Source: Anaerovorax odorimutans DSM 5092 (GTDB taxonomy: Bacteria; Bacillota; Clostridia; Peptostreptococcales; Anaerovoracaceae). Taken from it: a DNA stretch of 64,000 bases. Under the pieces are notes generated by a model, which worked only from the letters and a program-made list of their open reading frames with translations, was not told where the DNA came from and ran no database searches. Each line of letters opens with the position of its first letter. The first letter of the stretch is position 1. The stretch lies in assembly GCF_000426305.1 (NCBI RefSeq), contig NZ_AUFC01000005.1, forward strand, positions 124,001 through 188,000, written 5' to 3'. The translations under genes were made by a program, and so were the position numbers. Shown here piece after piece: positions 1 through 7,525 of this stretch.

Positions 1-789
1 CTTCCAACCATTTTCAGATAATCCTGTAATCAAATCAGCAGGGGCAGAAGGTGACTTAAATGCCAAATTTACTTGAGTTATAAACTTTCCATCTAACTCT
101 TTTTCATTTTCTAAGTAACTATCTATTACTGAATTTCCTCTAATATAATGTCTCTTGTCTTTCCATTCTTTCGTTGATTCTGGAGGCCTTTTAATTTCGC
201 TTCCTGCCGCTAATATAAATTTACCGTCTTTAATAAACAATTTAGCATTATGCTTTGTTGGTGGATAATAGTATTTAATTAGTTCATCTACATTCTCTTG
301 CTCGTCAATATCAATCCCTTCTGCACTTAGTAGAAACTCAATTTGATTAATAAATGCTTCAAGATTGGGAAAATCATAAACACTAACATTTGGCTTATTA
401 AGCCTTAAATCTTTATTTGTTAATAAATAACTGCTTTTCTTAAATCGTTGTATAAACTCATACTCCAAATAATCAATTGACAGCTTATCAAAGCTGTTAT
501 TGTCTGTGACAAATAAAATAGCATATGACCAAAAGTCTTTAGCCCTAACATGTTCTTCAATTCTTTGTATACCGTTTACAGATTGCCCAACATAAACAAG
601 GTCTTCATCTTCATTGTCATTGAACAGAAAGTAGATAGCATAGTTCATCGAATTTGGTAATTCATAAACTTGCTTATAACTTTCTCGCGTAAAATAAAAC
701 GCCTTAATTTGATTTGTACGATCTTGGTACATTTTTAAATTTGCTGCATTTATTGCATCTGGATATAAATATGTTATTGTTTTCTGCAT
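1..789 (-). CDS. GIY-YIG nuclease-like protein with C-terminal DUF4357 (partial)
   Basis: The frame opens at an ATG preceded by a GGGAGG ribosome site and runs without a stop to the left window edge, so the C-terminus is missing. Residues 51-55 read AIYFL and 66-70 YVGQS, followed by R76 and H80. This is the layout of a GIY-YIG nuclease core, with Ala in place of the usual Gly. Near residues 190-262 the segment FILAAGSEIKRPPES and a terminal NGW match the DUF4357 pattern. GIY-YIG plus DUF4357 proteins are usually of unknown role and common in accessory and defence-rich regions. It is the last gene visible in a same-strand run of restriction and defence-type genes. Fold assignment is fairly sure; nuclease activity is inferred. 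Confidence 0.75.
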   Translation of the reverse strand, partial: MQKTITYLYPDAINAANLKMYQDRTNQIKAFYFTRESYKQVYELPNSMNYAIYFLFNDNEDEDLVYVGQSVNGIQRIEEHVRAKDFWSYAILFVTDNNSFDKLSIDYLEYEFIQRFKKSSYLLTNKDLRLNKPNVSVYDFPNLEAFINQIEFLLSAEGIDIDEQENVDELIKYYYPPTKHNAKLFIKDGKFILAAGSEIKRPPESTKEWKDKRHYIRGNSVIDSYLENEKELDGKFITQVNLAFKSPSAPADLITGLSENGWK

Positions 790-810
790 AATTCCTCCCT
801 AACATAATTC

Positions 811-851
811 AAGCCTAATCAAATCCCAATTTCGCTTACTATCTTATAACC
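811..851 (-). repeat. Interspersed cassette-boundary repeat, copy F
   Basis: On the minus strand this copy carries TTATAAGATAGTAAGC then AAATTGGGATTTGATTAGGC. It overlaps the 3' end of the 86-aa ORF and encodes that protein's last nine or so residues. The related TAATGCATAA block lies about 20 bases further upstream, inside the same ORF. It shares its core with the copies near 1.1, 2.1, 2.3, 3.3 and 4.4 kb. Confidence 0.7.
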
Positions 852-1079
852 AAATGATTTATGCATTAACACATAGTTTGCAATAATATAATCAGTAATA
901 ACCCCTTTAGGCTTGGAAATATCTGCAATTACTTCATATACTGAATATATATATTGATTTAATCTATTTGTGAAATTATATTCAATCATATTTTCATTTA
1001 CAATTTTTTCTTGAATGCAATTCATTATGTTCTTATCTAAAAAACCATACCCATTCTGTTTATTATACTTATCTGACAT
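819..1079 (-). CDS. Hypothetical protein, 86 aa
   Basis: I do not recognise this protein. It is small and mostly polar, rich in Asn, Ile, Lys and Tyr, with no clear membrane segment. The ATG at 1079 (MSDKYNKQNG) is preferred to the in-frame ATG four codons upstream because a GGGGG ribosome site sits just before it. Its 3' end runs into the interspersed repeat, which encodes the final residues YKIVSEIGI. It lies 29 bases before the GIY-YIG gene and after the Mrr-like gene on the same strand, so it is probably part of the same accessory block. Confidence 0.5.
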   Translation of the reverse strand: MSDKYNKQNGYGFLDKNIMNCIQEKIVNENMIEYNFTNRLNQYIYSVYEVIADISKPKGVITDYIIANYVLMHKSFGYKIVSEIGI

Positions 1080-1128
1080 GATGTCCCCCATATTTTATTA
1101 AATGTTAAATTTTCTATTATGACTATCG

Positions 1129-1204
1129 TTTAAACCTAAAAATCACAATCCCAATTTAGCTTACTATCTTATAAGCACGTTAAAATATAACAGTTATGCA
1201 TTAT
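1129..1204 (-). repeat. Interspersed cassette-boundary repeat, copy E (longest)
   Basis: This is the fullest copy. Read on the minus strand it carries TAATGCATAAC, then GTTATATTTTAAC, TTATAAGATAGTAAGC, AAATTGGGATT and finally TTTAGGTTT. The element GTTATATTTTAAC is itself close to palindromic. Copy C at 2300-2355 matches it through the first four blocks. About 140 bases without a gene lie between this copy and the Mrr-like gene; I see nothing else there. Confidence 0.75.
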
Positions 1205-1348
1205 GAATTAGGAGATTGATTTTGAATTAGTTTTATTGTATCTAGAATCTAATGACTTTTCTCATACAATGAATACTCATCCGCCTCTACAATAATGCTA
1301 TTTTTAAAAGCTCATATAGAAATTCAAAGTTCTTAGTTATTTAGCGGT

Positions 1349-1909
1349 TTACTTACAGTTTTCTAAATACTTTTTTAGTGATAAGTTTTTACTTGATAGA
1401 TAAGAACAGTTTATTCCAACCCCTGTACTTGATTGCATAACTCCAATATACGGATAACCATCGTTGTACGGTATTCGATGATCATTCATAATTACATTTA
1501 ATTGAGCTCGCATTGCATATTGTTCACCTGCATCAGTTAGCTGAATTAATGCAATACCATGTTTTGAAGCGTATTTAATAGCGCCAGATTGAAAATTTGA
1601 AGATGATATTAATATACCTTTATTTGCACCGCAAGCACGAATTTTATCATATAGAACTTGAACTTTTTCTCTTGAAATGCTCGATTTATAGTGTTTACAC
1701 TCAATAATAGTTTTGTATGTTACTCCCATTAAGCAAAACTCAATATACCCATCTATCTGGTAATTTCCGTCATCAACTTCTATTATCTTGTTATGCTGAA
1801 TTTTGTAATTATTCAAATCTTTTACTTGCTGATTTAATACTTGCAAAGAATACTTTTCAAAGTCTGTAGGACTCATATCAAGAACTGATTCATATGTTGG
1901 TATAAACAT
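1349..1909 (-). CDS. Mrr-like restriction endonuclease (PD-(D/E)xK fold)
   Basis: This 186-aa protein has the Mrr-type catalytic core: D53 in QIDG, then E70-C-K72 in TIIECKHY, followed by a helix with QVLYDKI and the strand KGILISSS that precedes a helix in the family. Mrr-family enzymes cut DNA, often modified DNA, and are common in defence regions. There is no N-terminal winged-helix target-recognition domain, so it is a stand-alone catalytic module with about 75 extra residues after the core. The start ATG follows AAAGG. The 176 bases upstream (1910-2086) hold part of repeat copy D and a TTCTGAAATTATATTT stretch that recurs at 3315. Family call is good; substrate is unknown. Confidence 0.8.
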   Translation of the reverse strand: MFIPTYESVLDMSPTDFEKYSLQVLNQQVKDLNNYKIQHNKIIEVDDGNYQIDGYIEFCLMGVTYKTIIECKHYKSSISREKVQVLYDKIRACGANKGILISSSNFQSGAIKYASKHGIALIQLTDAGEQYAMRAQLNVIMNDHRIPYNDGYPYIGVMQSSTGVGINCSYLSSKNLSLKKYLENCK

Positions 1910-2047
1910 GACTTTTACCTTTCTTCACATAAAATTAATAAGAACTTCTGAAATTATATTTCTATATTACATTCTACCTTCTTTATAAATTTAGCTGTAC
2001 TTTTTATAATAGATCACACCATGCTGAACATATCATTATTGTTATAA

Positions 2048-2093
2048 TTAAACCTGAGCGAATCATCAAATCCCAATTTTAACTTACTATAGT
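2048..2093 (-). repeat. Interspersed cassette-boundary repeat, copy D
   Basis: On the minus strand it reads TATAGTAAG, AAAATTGGGATTTGATGATT and then CGCTCAGGTTT. The TAG of TAGTAA in this copy is the stop codon of the preceding 62-aa ORF. The core AATTGGGATTTGATGATT is identical to copy A at 4389-4439. Confidence 0.75.
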
Positions 2094-2275
2094 CTAAAAT
2101 ACAGTGTTTGGTATATTGCTTGTTCTAATGCCCAAAGAGCCGTTTCTTCGCTATCACCATGTTTTCTGATTTCTTGCCCATTAACAAATATACTTGCCCA
2201 TACTACATTTTTTTCATATTTATAGTTTACCTTGTACTTTATTCCAGATTTTAAGTCCTCAACAAATTCTTTCAT
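2087..2275 (-). CDS. Hypothetical protein, 62 aa
   Basis: The protein is short and acidic-basic mixed, and I do not recognise it. The pattern (KYEKNVVWASIFVNGQEI then a Glu/Ala-rich helix) suggests a small beta-beta-beta-alpha fold, but this is only an impression. A strong AAGGAGG site precedes the ATG. Its stop codon is provided by the adjoining interspersed repeat, and another repeat copy lies upstream, so it sits in the block as a repeat-bounded unit of about 250 bases. It could be an antitoxin-like or accessory protein; nothing in the sequence decides this. Confidence 0.5.
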   Translation of the reverse strand: MKEFVEDLKSGIKYKVNYKYEKNVVWASIFVNGQEIRKHGDSEETALWALEQAIYQTLYFRL

Positions 2276-2299
2276 AAATCCTCCTTATGTATTTATTAG

Positions 2300-2355
2300 T
2301 TCCAATTTTACTTGATATCTTATAGCTAAGTTAAAATATAACGGCTAAGCATTAA
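2300..2355 (-). repeat. Interspersed cassette-boundary repeat, copy C (partial)
   Basis: Read on the minus strand this copy has TAATGCTTAGC, GTTATATTTTAAC, TATAAGATA and TAAAATTGG. It lacks the terminal GATTTGATGATT part and runs directly into the ribosome site of the 62-aa ORF. It aligns closely with copy E at 1129-1204. Confidence 0.7.
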
Positions 2356-2370
2356 AAAGGCTCTTAATAT

Positions 2371-3189
2371 TTATAATTCATGTAACTCCAAATCAAAGAA
2401 TTTTGAGTTAGAGGTTCTCAACTTATAAATAGGAATATTTATATTTTCAAACTTATCCTTCACATCATTAATTTTACTTTTATCAAAATTTATCCCTAAA
2501 TAAATTGCTATTGGCTTTACTGGGCAGTTATCTAGTCCTGCTATAAATGGCTCTTGATCTGTTTCCCTTGTAGAAATAATTCTCCATTCCTTTTCATAAG
2601 ACCAACTACTATGCTTTAAGTTCATCAGAAAGAAAAGGAGTTTAATTCTCATGTCGTATTTACTGCTAAATGCCATTTTAAAAAGGTTTGTTATATTATA
2701 GCGTTTTGTCTCATAACCAACGGGAAATAGGCCTTTTACAAGTGTATTATCATAATCTAAAATAGTGAAATCATACTCAACGCAAAAACCTGTATGATTT
2801 TTAGCATAATGAGCCCACATAGGCATACTATAGAGTTCTTCAGAAAAACAAGTGATTTTAATATTGTCCCGCATAGAAGATATAGAACCATTAACAATAT
2901 CATTAATAGAATCGTATTGCTTAATCTTTTCTTCAGATAAATAAGATTTCAAAAAATCCTCTATTTCTTGAAAGTCCCAATAAACACCTCTACTATCAAA
3001 TGGATCATTCATATCTTTTGGTAGAGAAAACCATAACTTATTATTTAAAACCATTGATACTCTATTTTCTTCAAAAGGTTGAAATTTATATAATTTTGAA
3101 GGGATATTATTATATTTCAATTGATACGCACATTTATAATCTCCATTAAAGTATAAATCAACGAATCGTTTAAACCATTCTATTTCCAT
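2371..3189 (-). CDS. DUF2971 family protein
   Basis: This 272-aa protein has the DUF2971 hallmarks in order: LYKFQPF near residue 34, LWFSLP followed by NDPFD, then ITCFSEE, MWAHYAKNHTGFCVEYDF and WSYEKEWRII. The family is widespread in accessory regions and often next to defence genes, but its biochemical role is not established. The ATG at 3189 is chosen because GGAGAG lies 6-12 bases upstream. An upstream in-frame GTG would start inside that ribosome site. It is flanked on both sides by the interspersed repeat. Family call is confident; function is unknown. Confidence 0.8.
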   Translation of the reverse strand: MEIEWFKRFVDLYFNGDYKCAYQLKYNNIPSKLYKFQPFEENRVSMVLNNKLWFSLPKDMNDPFDSRGVYWDFQEIEDFLKSYLSEEKIKQYDSINDIVNGSISSMRDNIKITCFSEELYSMPMWAHYAKNHTGFCVEYDFTILDYDNTLVKGLFPVGYETKRYNITNLFKMAFSSKYDMRIKLLFFLMNLKHSSWSYEKEWRIISTRETDQEPFIAGLDNCPVKPIAIYLGINFDKSKINDVKDKFENINIPIYKLRTSNSKFFDLELHEL

Positions 3190-3235
3190 ACTTGTTCTCT
3201 CCACAAATTGCTTTCATCAGCTTTATATTATTATC

Positions 3236-3320
3236 CTAGTCGAAAGCAGAACGAATCATCATATCCCAATTTGCCTATTTCTGGTAGGGTTCGCTGTACT
3301 TGGCTAAACTGCAGTTCTGA
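3236..3320 (-). repeat. Interspersed cassette-boundary repeat, copy B (divergent)
   Basis: This copy keeps CAAATTGGGATATGATGATT and CGTTCTGCTTTCGACTAGG on the minus strand, but the upstream arm is different (GCAGTTTAGCCAAGTACAG). It lies between the SEFIR gene and the DUF2971 gene. Immediately upstream is a TTCTGAAATTATATTT stretch that also occurs at about 1946. Confidence 0.6.
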
Positions 3321-3374
3321 AATTATATTTTATAGATTTCGACAGTAAACTTTAATGCTAATAACTCAACCTTC

Positions 3375-4340
3375 TTAATACTTTAATCCTTGAACGACAT
3401 TATCTTTCCATATTGTCTCAGCTATTTCTTTTGGTTCTTTTGATTTTCTACCACTAAATGCCATTGTAAGTCCAGATAGCTCTAGTTCATTACTTGAATT
3501 AACTTCACAACTAATCATTTCATTAAAACTATTTGAACTCCCTTGTGTAAAGCGAGTTCCATATGACAACACTATTTGAGTAGTACTCCCAAACATATCA
3601 TGTAACCTCATATGAATGCCCGTTTTGATGTCTCGATTAATATAAAAATATATCATTTTTTCAGTAGGAGTATCTACAATAACATCAAAAGAAAAATTCG
3701 AATTTTTCCCCTTAGTCATTTTTGATAATTGAGTAAACACATTCCATATTTCCTGCATTTTAGTAGCTAAGAATCCTTCTTTGTCAGTTTTGTTATACTC
3801 TGCTAGATTAGGTATTAATGCTTCTCTAGCTCTTTCTAGATTTCCTTTAACTCTCTTTGGGATTAGCTCAGGCACTTCTGCAACTGGTGGTAGTTCGTGC
3901 ATATTAACTTCTCTAATCTTGTAAATCAACTCAGATATCTTGTCAAAGTATAATCCATCATCAGAAAAATCTATCGAATAATAACTCTTCAAGTGAAATG
4001 GCAAGGTAACAGAAATACTACTTTTATGCCTACTTATAAAGATTAGCTTGTCTGAATTGCTTTTTAAGATAGGAATACTAAGGAGAGTTTCAAAACCAAC
4101 TCCTCCAAGATTCTGATCTGCCTTTTCTGCATATTTTTCAGTTAATACCATGACAACTTTATCATTATCTTTAAATCCTTCAATCATCATCCTGTCTAGA
4201 TTTACAGTTCCAGATTGAGTGATAGCTTTATCCAAAGTGGCACTAATTCCTGCTCTTCTTAAATCAGCAACTAAACCTAAGACCCATTCTTCATGCTCCA
4301 TGCTATCCCAACTATAACTAACAAATACTTTCGTGCTCAT
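3375..4340 (-). CDS. SEFIR/TIR-domain protein
   Basis: Residues 3-40 (VFVSYSWDS, then EHEEWVLGLVADLRRAGI and TLDK) are a classic SEFIR/TIR start. The domain runs to about residue 150. The remaining 170 residues form a second domain I do not recognise, containing IYFYINRDIKTGIHMRLHD. Bacterial TIR and SEFIR proteins often act in anti-phage systems, in many cases as NAD-consuming or signalling effectors. No partner sensor gene is obvious next to it, so the C-terminal domain may be the sensor. GGGAGG precedes the ATG. It sits between hsdS and the DUF2971 gene, with repeat copies on both sides. Domain call is strong; the defence role is inferred from family and setting. Confidence 0.78.
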   Translation of the reverse strand: MSTKVFVSYSWDSMEHEEWVLGLVADLRRAGISATLDKAITQSGTVNLDRMMIEGFKDNDKVVMVLTEKYAEKADQNLGGVGFETLLSIPILKSNSDKLIFISRHKSSISVTLPFHLKSYYSIDFSDDGLYFDKISELIYKIREVNMHELPPVAEVPELIPKRVKGNLERAREALIPNLAEYNKTDKEGFLATKMQEIWNVFTQLSKMTKGKNSNFSFDVIVDTPTEKMIYFYINRDIKTGIHMRLHDMFGSTTQIVLSYGTRFTQGSSNSFNEMISCEVNSSNELELSGLTMAFSGRKSKEPKEIAETIWKDNVVQGLKY

Positions 4341-4388
4341 AATACCTCCCGTCTACATTACAGACTAATTTAGTTTCTCATTATTCCA

Positions 4389-4439
4389 ACTAGTCCAAAC
4401 CTAACCAATCATCAAATCCCAATTTTGTTTACTAAACTT
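4389..4439 (-). repeat. Interspersed cassette-boundary repeat, copy A
   Basis: On the minus strand it reads TTTAGTAAAC, AAAATTGGGATTTGATGATT and then GGTTAGGTTTGGACTAG. The TAG of TAGTAA is the stop codon of hsdS. The terminal GTTAGGT fits the GTTRRRY core of integron recombination sites, though I found no matching RYYYAAC partner. Confidence 0.7.
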
Positions 4440-5607
4440 CTAATTCTATTTCTGATATGTCCATATCCCCTAACATTAATTTAGGTAATAAACAATCTCT
4501 TATATCTACTAATGCCTTTTGTTCTCTAGACAACAATTCAATTTGGTTAATAATTGGTAATGCTATTTCTAAAAATTCATCTAGCTCAGCTTGAGTTGGG
4601 ATATAAATATCCATTCCAGAAATAATTTTTGTAGTTAAACTTCCACGAGTACTAGTTCCATCAGATAAGATTCGCATTTCCTTATATCGTTGAATCAAAT
4701 TAGCAAAAACATAAATTTGAGCACTTAATGTTCCTGTTATTGCAATTACCGATTGATTGATATAAGTGTCTAGTAACAACAAAGAAGTCTGCCCTCTCGT
4801 AAAACCTTGACCTGCTGAAGCTATAACAACATCATATTTATGGGCTAATTTTGTTGATGAATTATCTGCTCCCAGTTGAGTAATATACTTTTCAGTGCCT
4901 ATTATAAATCTATCTCTTGTTTCTCCCGAAGAAAGCCAATTTAGTTCTCCATTCCAAAACTCTTGTTTCTTTGTAGAAGGGGTTCCACCACTATAAACAC
5001 GTTCACATATTTCTGATATTTTTCCACTCTTTTCATAATCAGCAAATTTCATATTAAACAAATTTACTATGAGCTGCTCTAAATTATCATTTAGTTTATT
5101 ATTTAATTCTATTTTTTCATCTAACGATGATAAAATATTAACAGTTTTTTGTTGAGTTTGAATATCTGGTATATTTATTTCCATTGCTAATATATCAGTT
5201 TTTTTAATACTTGGCTGTGAGCTTCCTCGATTAAAATTTAATAACTCCTGATAAATATTTTTTAAATAATAATATAAATATCTTTGAAGTAATTTACTTT
5301 TATCTGTTCTAAATGCGATTGTATTCTGAATTATTACTACTGTTTTAGACGGAGCCAATGAAACGTTGGCAATTCCATTTCCTACAAGTGTCATCAATAC
5401 ATCATCTTTTTCTAGATATGTTCTCAAAAACTTGAGATATGTTACTTCATCAATATAACGCTTTACCTCATTTAAATTAGGGTATAAATCACCTTTTATT
5501 AAATAATTATCAATAACAGGATGCTTTTCTTTCAAGTAATAATTCTTAGGATTTTTTCCTCTATTATCAATTATATCTGTTATACACTCCTGTAAAATAT
5601 ACTTCAT
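4432..5607 (-). CDS. hsdS: Type I restriction-modification specificity subunit HsdS
   Basis: HsdS gives the type I complex its DNA target. The 391-aa protein has two target-recognition domains, roughly residues 1-135 and 200-350. Each is followed by a helical spacer: one has LSSLDEKIELNNKLNDNLEQ near 165-185, and the C-terminal one ends KALVDIRDCLLPKLM. Both spacers are typical of HsdS. The ATG at 5607 follows AAAGG; a TTG five codons upstream would start before that site. It follows hsdM on the same strand. The 3' end is embedded in repeat copy A. No hsdR lies in the window, so it may serve an off-window R subunit or act only in methylation. Confidence 0.9.
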   Translation of the reverse strand: MKYILQECITDIIDNRGKNPKNYYLKEKHPVIDNYLIKGDLYPNLNEVKRYIDEVTYLKFLRTYLEKDDVLMTLVGNGIANVSLAPSKTVVIIQNTIAFRTDKSKLLQRYLYYYLKNIYQELLNFNRGSSQPSIKKTDILAMEINIPDIQTQQKTVNILSSLDEKIELNNKLNDNLEQLIVNLFNMKFADYEKSGKISEICERVYSGGTPSTKKQEFWNGELNWLSSGETRDRFIIGTEKYITQLGADNSSTKLAHKYDVVIASAGQGFTRGQTSLLLLDTYINQSVIAITGTLSAQIYVFANLIQRYKEMRILSDGTSTRGSLTTKIISGMDIYIPTQAELDEFLEIALPIINQIELLSREQKALVDIRDCLLPKLMLGDMDISEIELEV

Positions 5608-5622
5608 TAATATTCCTTTCAA

Positions 5623-5652
5623 TAGTAAGCTAAATGATGATTTAGCTTACTA
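5623..5652. repeat. Perfect 13-bp inverted repeat between hsdM and hsdS
   Basis: TAGTAAGCTAAAT and its exact complement ATTTAGCTTACTA flank a four-base GATG loop. The left arm is the same TAGTAAGCTAAAT that forms the centre of repeat copy E, so this palindrome looks like two facing half-copies of the interspersed repeat. It is not followed by a T-run, so it is unlikely to be a terminator. It sits in the 59 bases between the two genes. Confidence 0.75.
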
Positions 5653-5666
5653 ATATATCATCAATC

Positions 5667-7181
5667 TTATATTTCAAATCCAATACTGCCTAATGCTTTA
5701 CGGATCTTTTCCTCTAGCTCTCTGGATTCTTTAAATTGCTGACTTATTTCACTTGTCAGCTTTTCCATCTTTTCTTCAAAAGGAATTCCATCATCTTCTA
5801 CTTCTTCAATACCTACATATCTTCCTGGTGTCAATACATAATCATTTTCAGATATGTCATCAATTGACGCTACTTTACAAAAGCCTTGTATATCTTCATA
5901 CCCATTATTATTTCTCCACTTATGGTATATCTCAGCAATCTTTTGAATATCATCTTCACTTAACTCTTTTACTCTACGGTCAATCATATATCCAAGGTTT
6001 CTGGCATCAATAAAGAGAACTTTATTCTTTGTATTTTCATTCTTACCTTTTCTCATAATCCAAAGGCAAACAGGAATACCTGTAGAATAGAATAGTTGTC
6101 CAGGCATAGCTACAATGCATTCTACTACATCACCTTCTAGCATATTCTTTCTAATATTTCCCTCATTTGAGGTATTCGAACTTAAGGAGCCATTCGCTAA
6201 AACTGTTCCGCATACTCCACCATTGGGATTTAAATGATGAAGCATATGCTGTAGCCACGCATAATTTGCGTTACCTGTAGGAGGCATTCCATATTTCCAA
6301 CGTACATCTTCCTGAATCTTGTCTCCACCCCAATCAGAAACATTAAAAGGTGGATTTGCTAATATATAATCCGCTTTGAGAGTTTTATGTAAGTCCTCAT
6401 GAAAAGAATCTGCATTATGGCTACCTAAATCAGCCTCAATTTGTCTTAACGCAAGATTCATCTTTGCTAACTTCCATGTTGTAGGATTAAATTCCTGTCC
6501 ATATACGGAAATATCTCTTACATTGCCTTGATGCTCTTTTATAAACTTTGCTGATTGACAAAACATTCCGCCAGAACCGCACGCAGGGTCAAAGATTCTT
6601 CCTTTATACGGTTCTAAAATTTCAACTAACGTGCGAACAACGCAAGAAGGAGTATAGAATTCTCCCCCCAACTTACCTTCTGCACTTGCAAATTTTCCAA
6701 GAAAATATTCATAAACTCTTCCAAGTACATCTCTTTCTTGTGCTAGAGTGGTTCCCACGTCTACATTGGTAAACAATGTAACCAATTCCCCTAGTCTGGT
6801 CTTATCTAATTCAGGTCTAGAATAGTTTTTATTTAGAATTCCTTTTAATGATGAATTTGCCTTTTCTAGAACCTCCATTGCAGTATCAATAACTTTTCCT
6901 ATATCCGGTGAAGTTGCATAAGAAGCAATGATATTCCATCTTGCTTCATATGGCACATAAAAAATATTGTCCATTGTATATTCATCTTTATCTTCTTCAA
7001 AACCCGAACCTTCACGAACTAGTATTTCATATTTATCATTAAATGAATCAGAAACATATTTCAAAAATATAAGTCCCAATACAACATGCTTATATTCAGA
7101 TGCATCCATACTTCCCCTTAATTTATCAGCTGCTAACCATAATTTATCTTCAAAGCCCACATTTGTTGTTCCTAATGCCAT
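5667..7181 (-). CDS. hsdM: Type I restriction-modification DNA methyltransferase HsdM
   Basis: The 504-aa protein is an N6-adenine methyltransferase. The helical N-terminal domain covers residues 1-150. The SAM-binding motif DPACGSGG is at 198-205 and the catalytic NPPF is at 276-279. The C-terminal region contains DYVLTPGRYVG, usual for HsdM. Length fits the family. GGAG precedes the ATG, and a good promoter lies about 40 bases upstream. It heads the accessory block and would modify the target chosen by HsdS, probably as M2S with or without HsdR. No frameshift or missing motif is seen. Confidence 0.93.
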   Translation of the reverse strand: MALGTTNVGFEDKLWLAADKLRGSMDASEYKHVVLGLIFLKYVSDSFNDKYEILVREGSGFEEDKDEYTMDNIFYVPYEARWNIIASYATSPDIGKVIDTAMEVLEKANSSLKGILNKNYSRPELDKTRLGELVTLFTNVDVGTTLAQERDVLGRVYEYFLGKFASAEGKLGGEFYTPSCVVRTLVEILEPYKGRIFDPACGSGGMFCQSAKFIKEHQGNVRDISVYGQEFNPTTWKLAKMNLALRQIEADLGSHNADSFHEDLHKTLKADYILANPPFNVSDWGGDKIQEDVRWKYGMPPTGNANYAWLQHMLHHLNPNGGVCGTVLANGSLSSNTSNEGNIRKNMLEGDVVECIVAMPGQLFYSTGIPVCLWIMRKGKNENTKNKVLFIDARNLGYMIDRRVKELSEDDIQKIAEIYHKWRNNNGYEDIQGFCKVASIDDISENDYVLTPGRYVGIEEVEDDGIPFEEKMEKLTSEISQQFKESRELEEKIRKALGSIGFEI

Positions 7182-7219
7182 TTGTATTCTCCTTATCTTT
7201 TTTCGACATATACATTTAA

Positions 7220-7248
7220 ATTATACACCTAATTGCCAATAATTCCAA
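7220..7248 (-). promoter_or_regulatory. Promoter for hsdM and probably the downstream block
   Basis: On the minus strand TTGGAA and TATAAT are separated by exactly 17 bases, with a TG just upstream of the -10 box. It lies about 40 bases before the hsdM start. No other sigma-A promoter of this quality was noticed within the 1-7 kb block. Confidence 0.65.
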
Positions 7249-7370
7249 ATTTGTAGTAATTTTTTTGGATCAAACAGAAAAAGATTTCTCTTGAATTTCA
7301 TTAGATTGTTTGACAATTCTAATTGCTTAAGCTGTTTTTCTTGTAATGTTTATTTTTATATAAAGCATCC

Positions 7371-7436
7371 TTTAAAAAAATATTGAAGTAATCTCACCAA
7401 AACTTCGGTGTTTACTCTAACATTTATTATATAGAC
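7371..7436 (-). repeat. Palindromic element, copy 1 (terminator-like)
   Basis: Minus-strand AAATGTTAGAGTAAACACC can pair with GGTGAGATTACTTCAATATTT and is followed by a T-run, so it may act as a terminator. A second copy with shared arms and a different loop lies at 9153-9218. Both copies sit downstream of an initiator-tRNA sequence (the fragment here, the intact gene there). Confidence 0.65.
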
Positions 7437-7484
7437 TATTTTTTTGATACAAATCACCGTAAACCATGACCTGTTTTTATGCAA

Positions 7485-7517
7485 GGAAAAACGCTTCCAG
7501 AAAACTCTGAAAGCGTT
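7485..7517 (-). terminator. Terminator after the tRNA fragment
   Basis: Minus-strand AACGCTTTCAGA and TCTGGAAGCGTT form a stem followed by TTTCC. It lies 9 bases past the 3' end of the tRNA fragment. Its sequence is unrelated to the terminator after the intact initiator tRNA. Confidence 0.6.
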
Positions 7518-7525
7518 GCACTTCT

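Noticed and set aside
811-4439. Definite integron attC sites
   Set aside because: Some ends look like GTTRRRY, but no matching RYYYAAC core, no long imperfect stem and no integrase gene could be shown, so the repeats are listed only as repeats.
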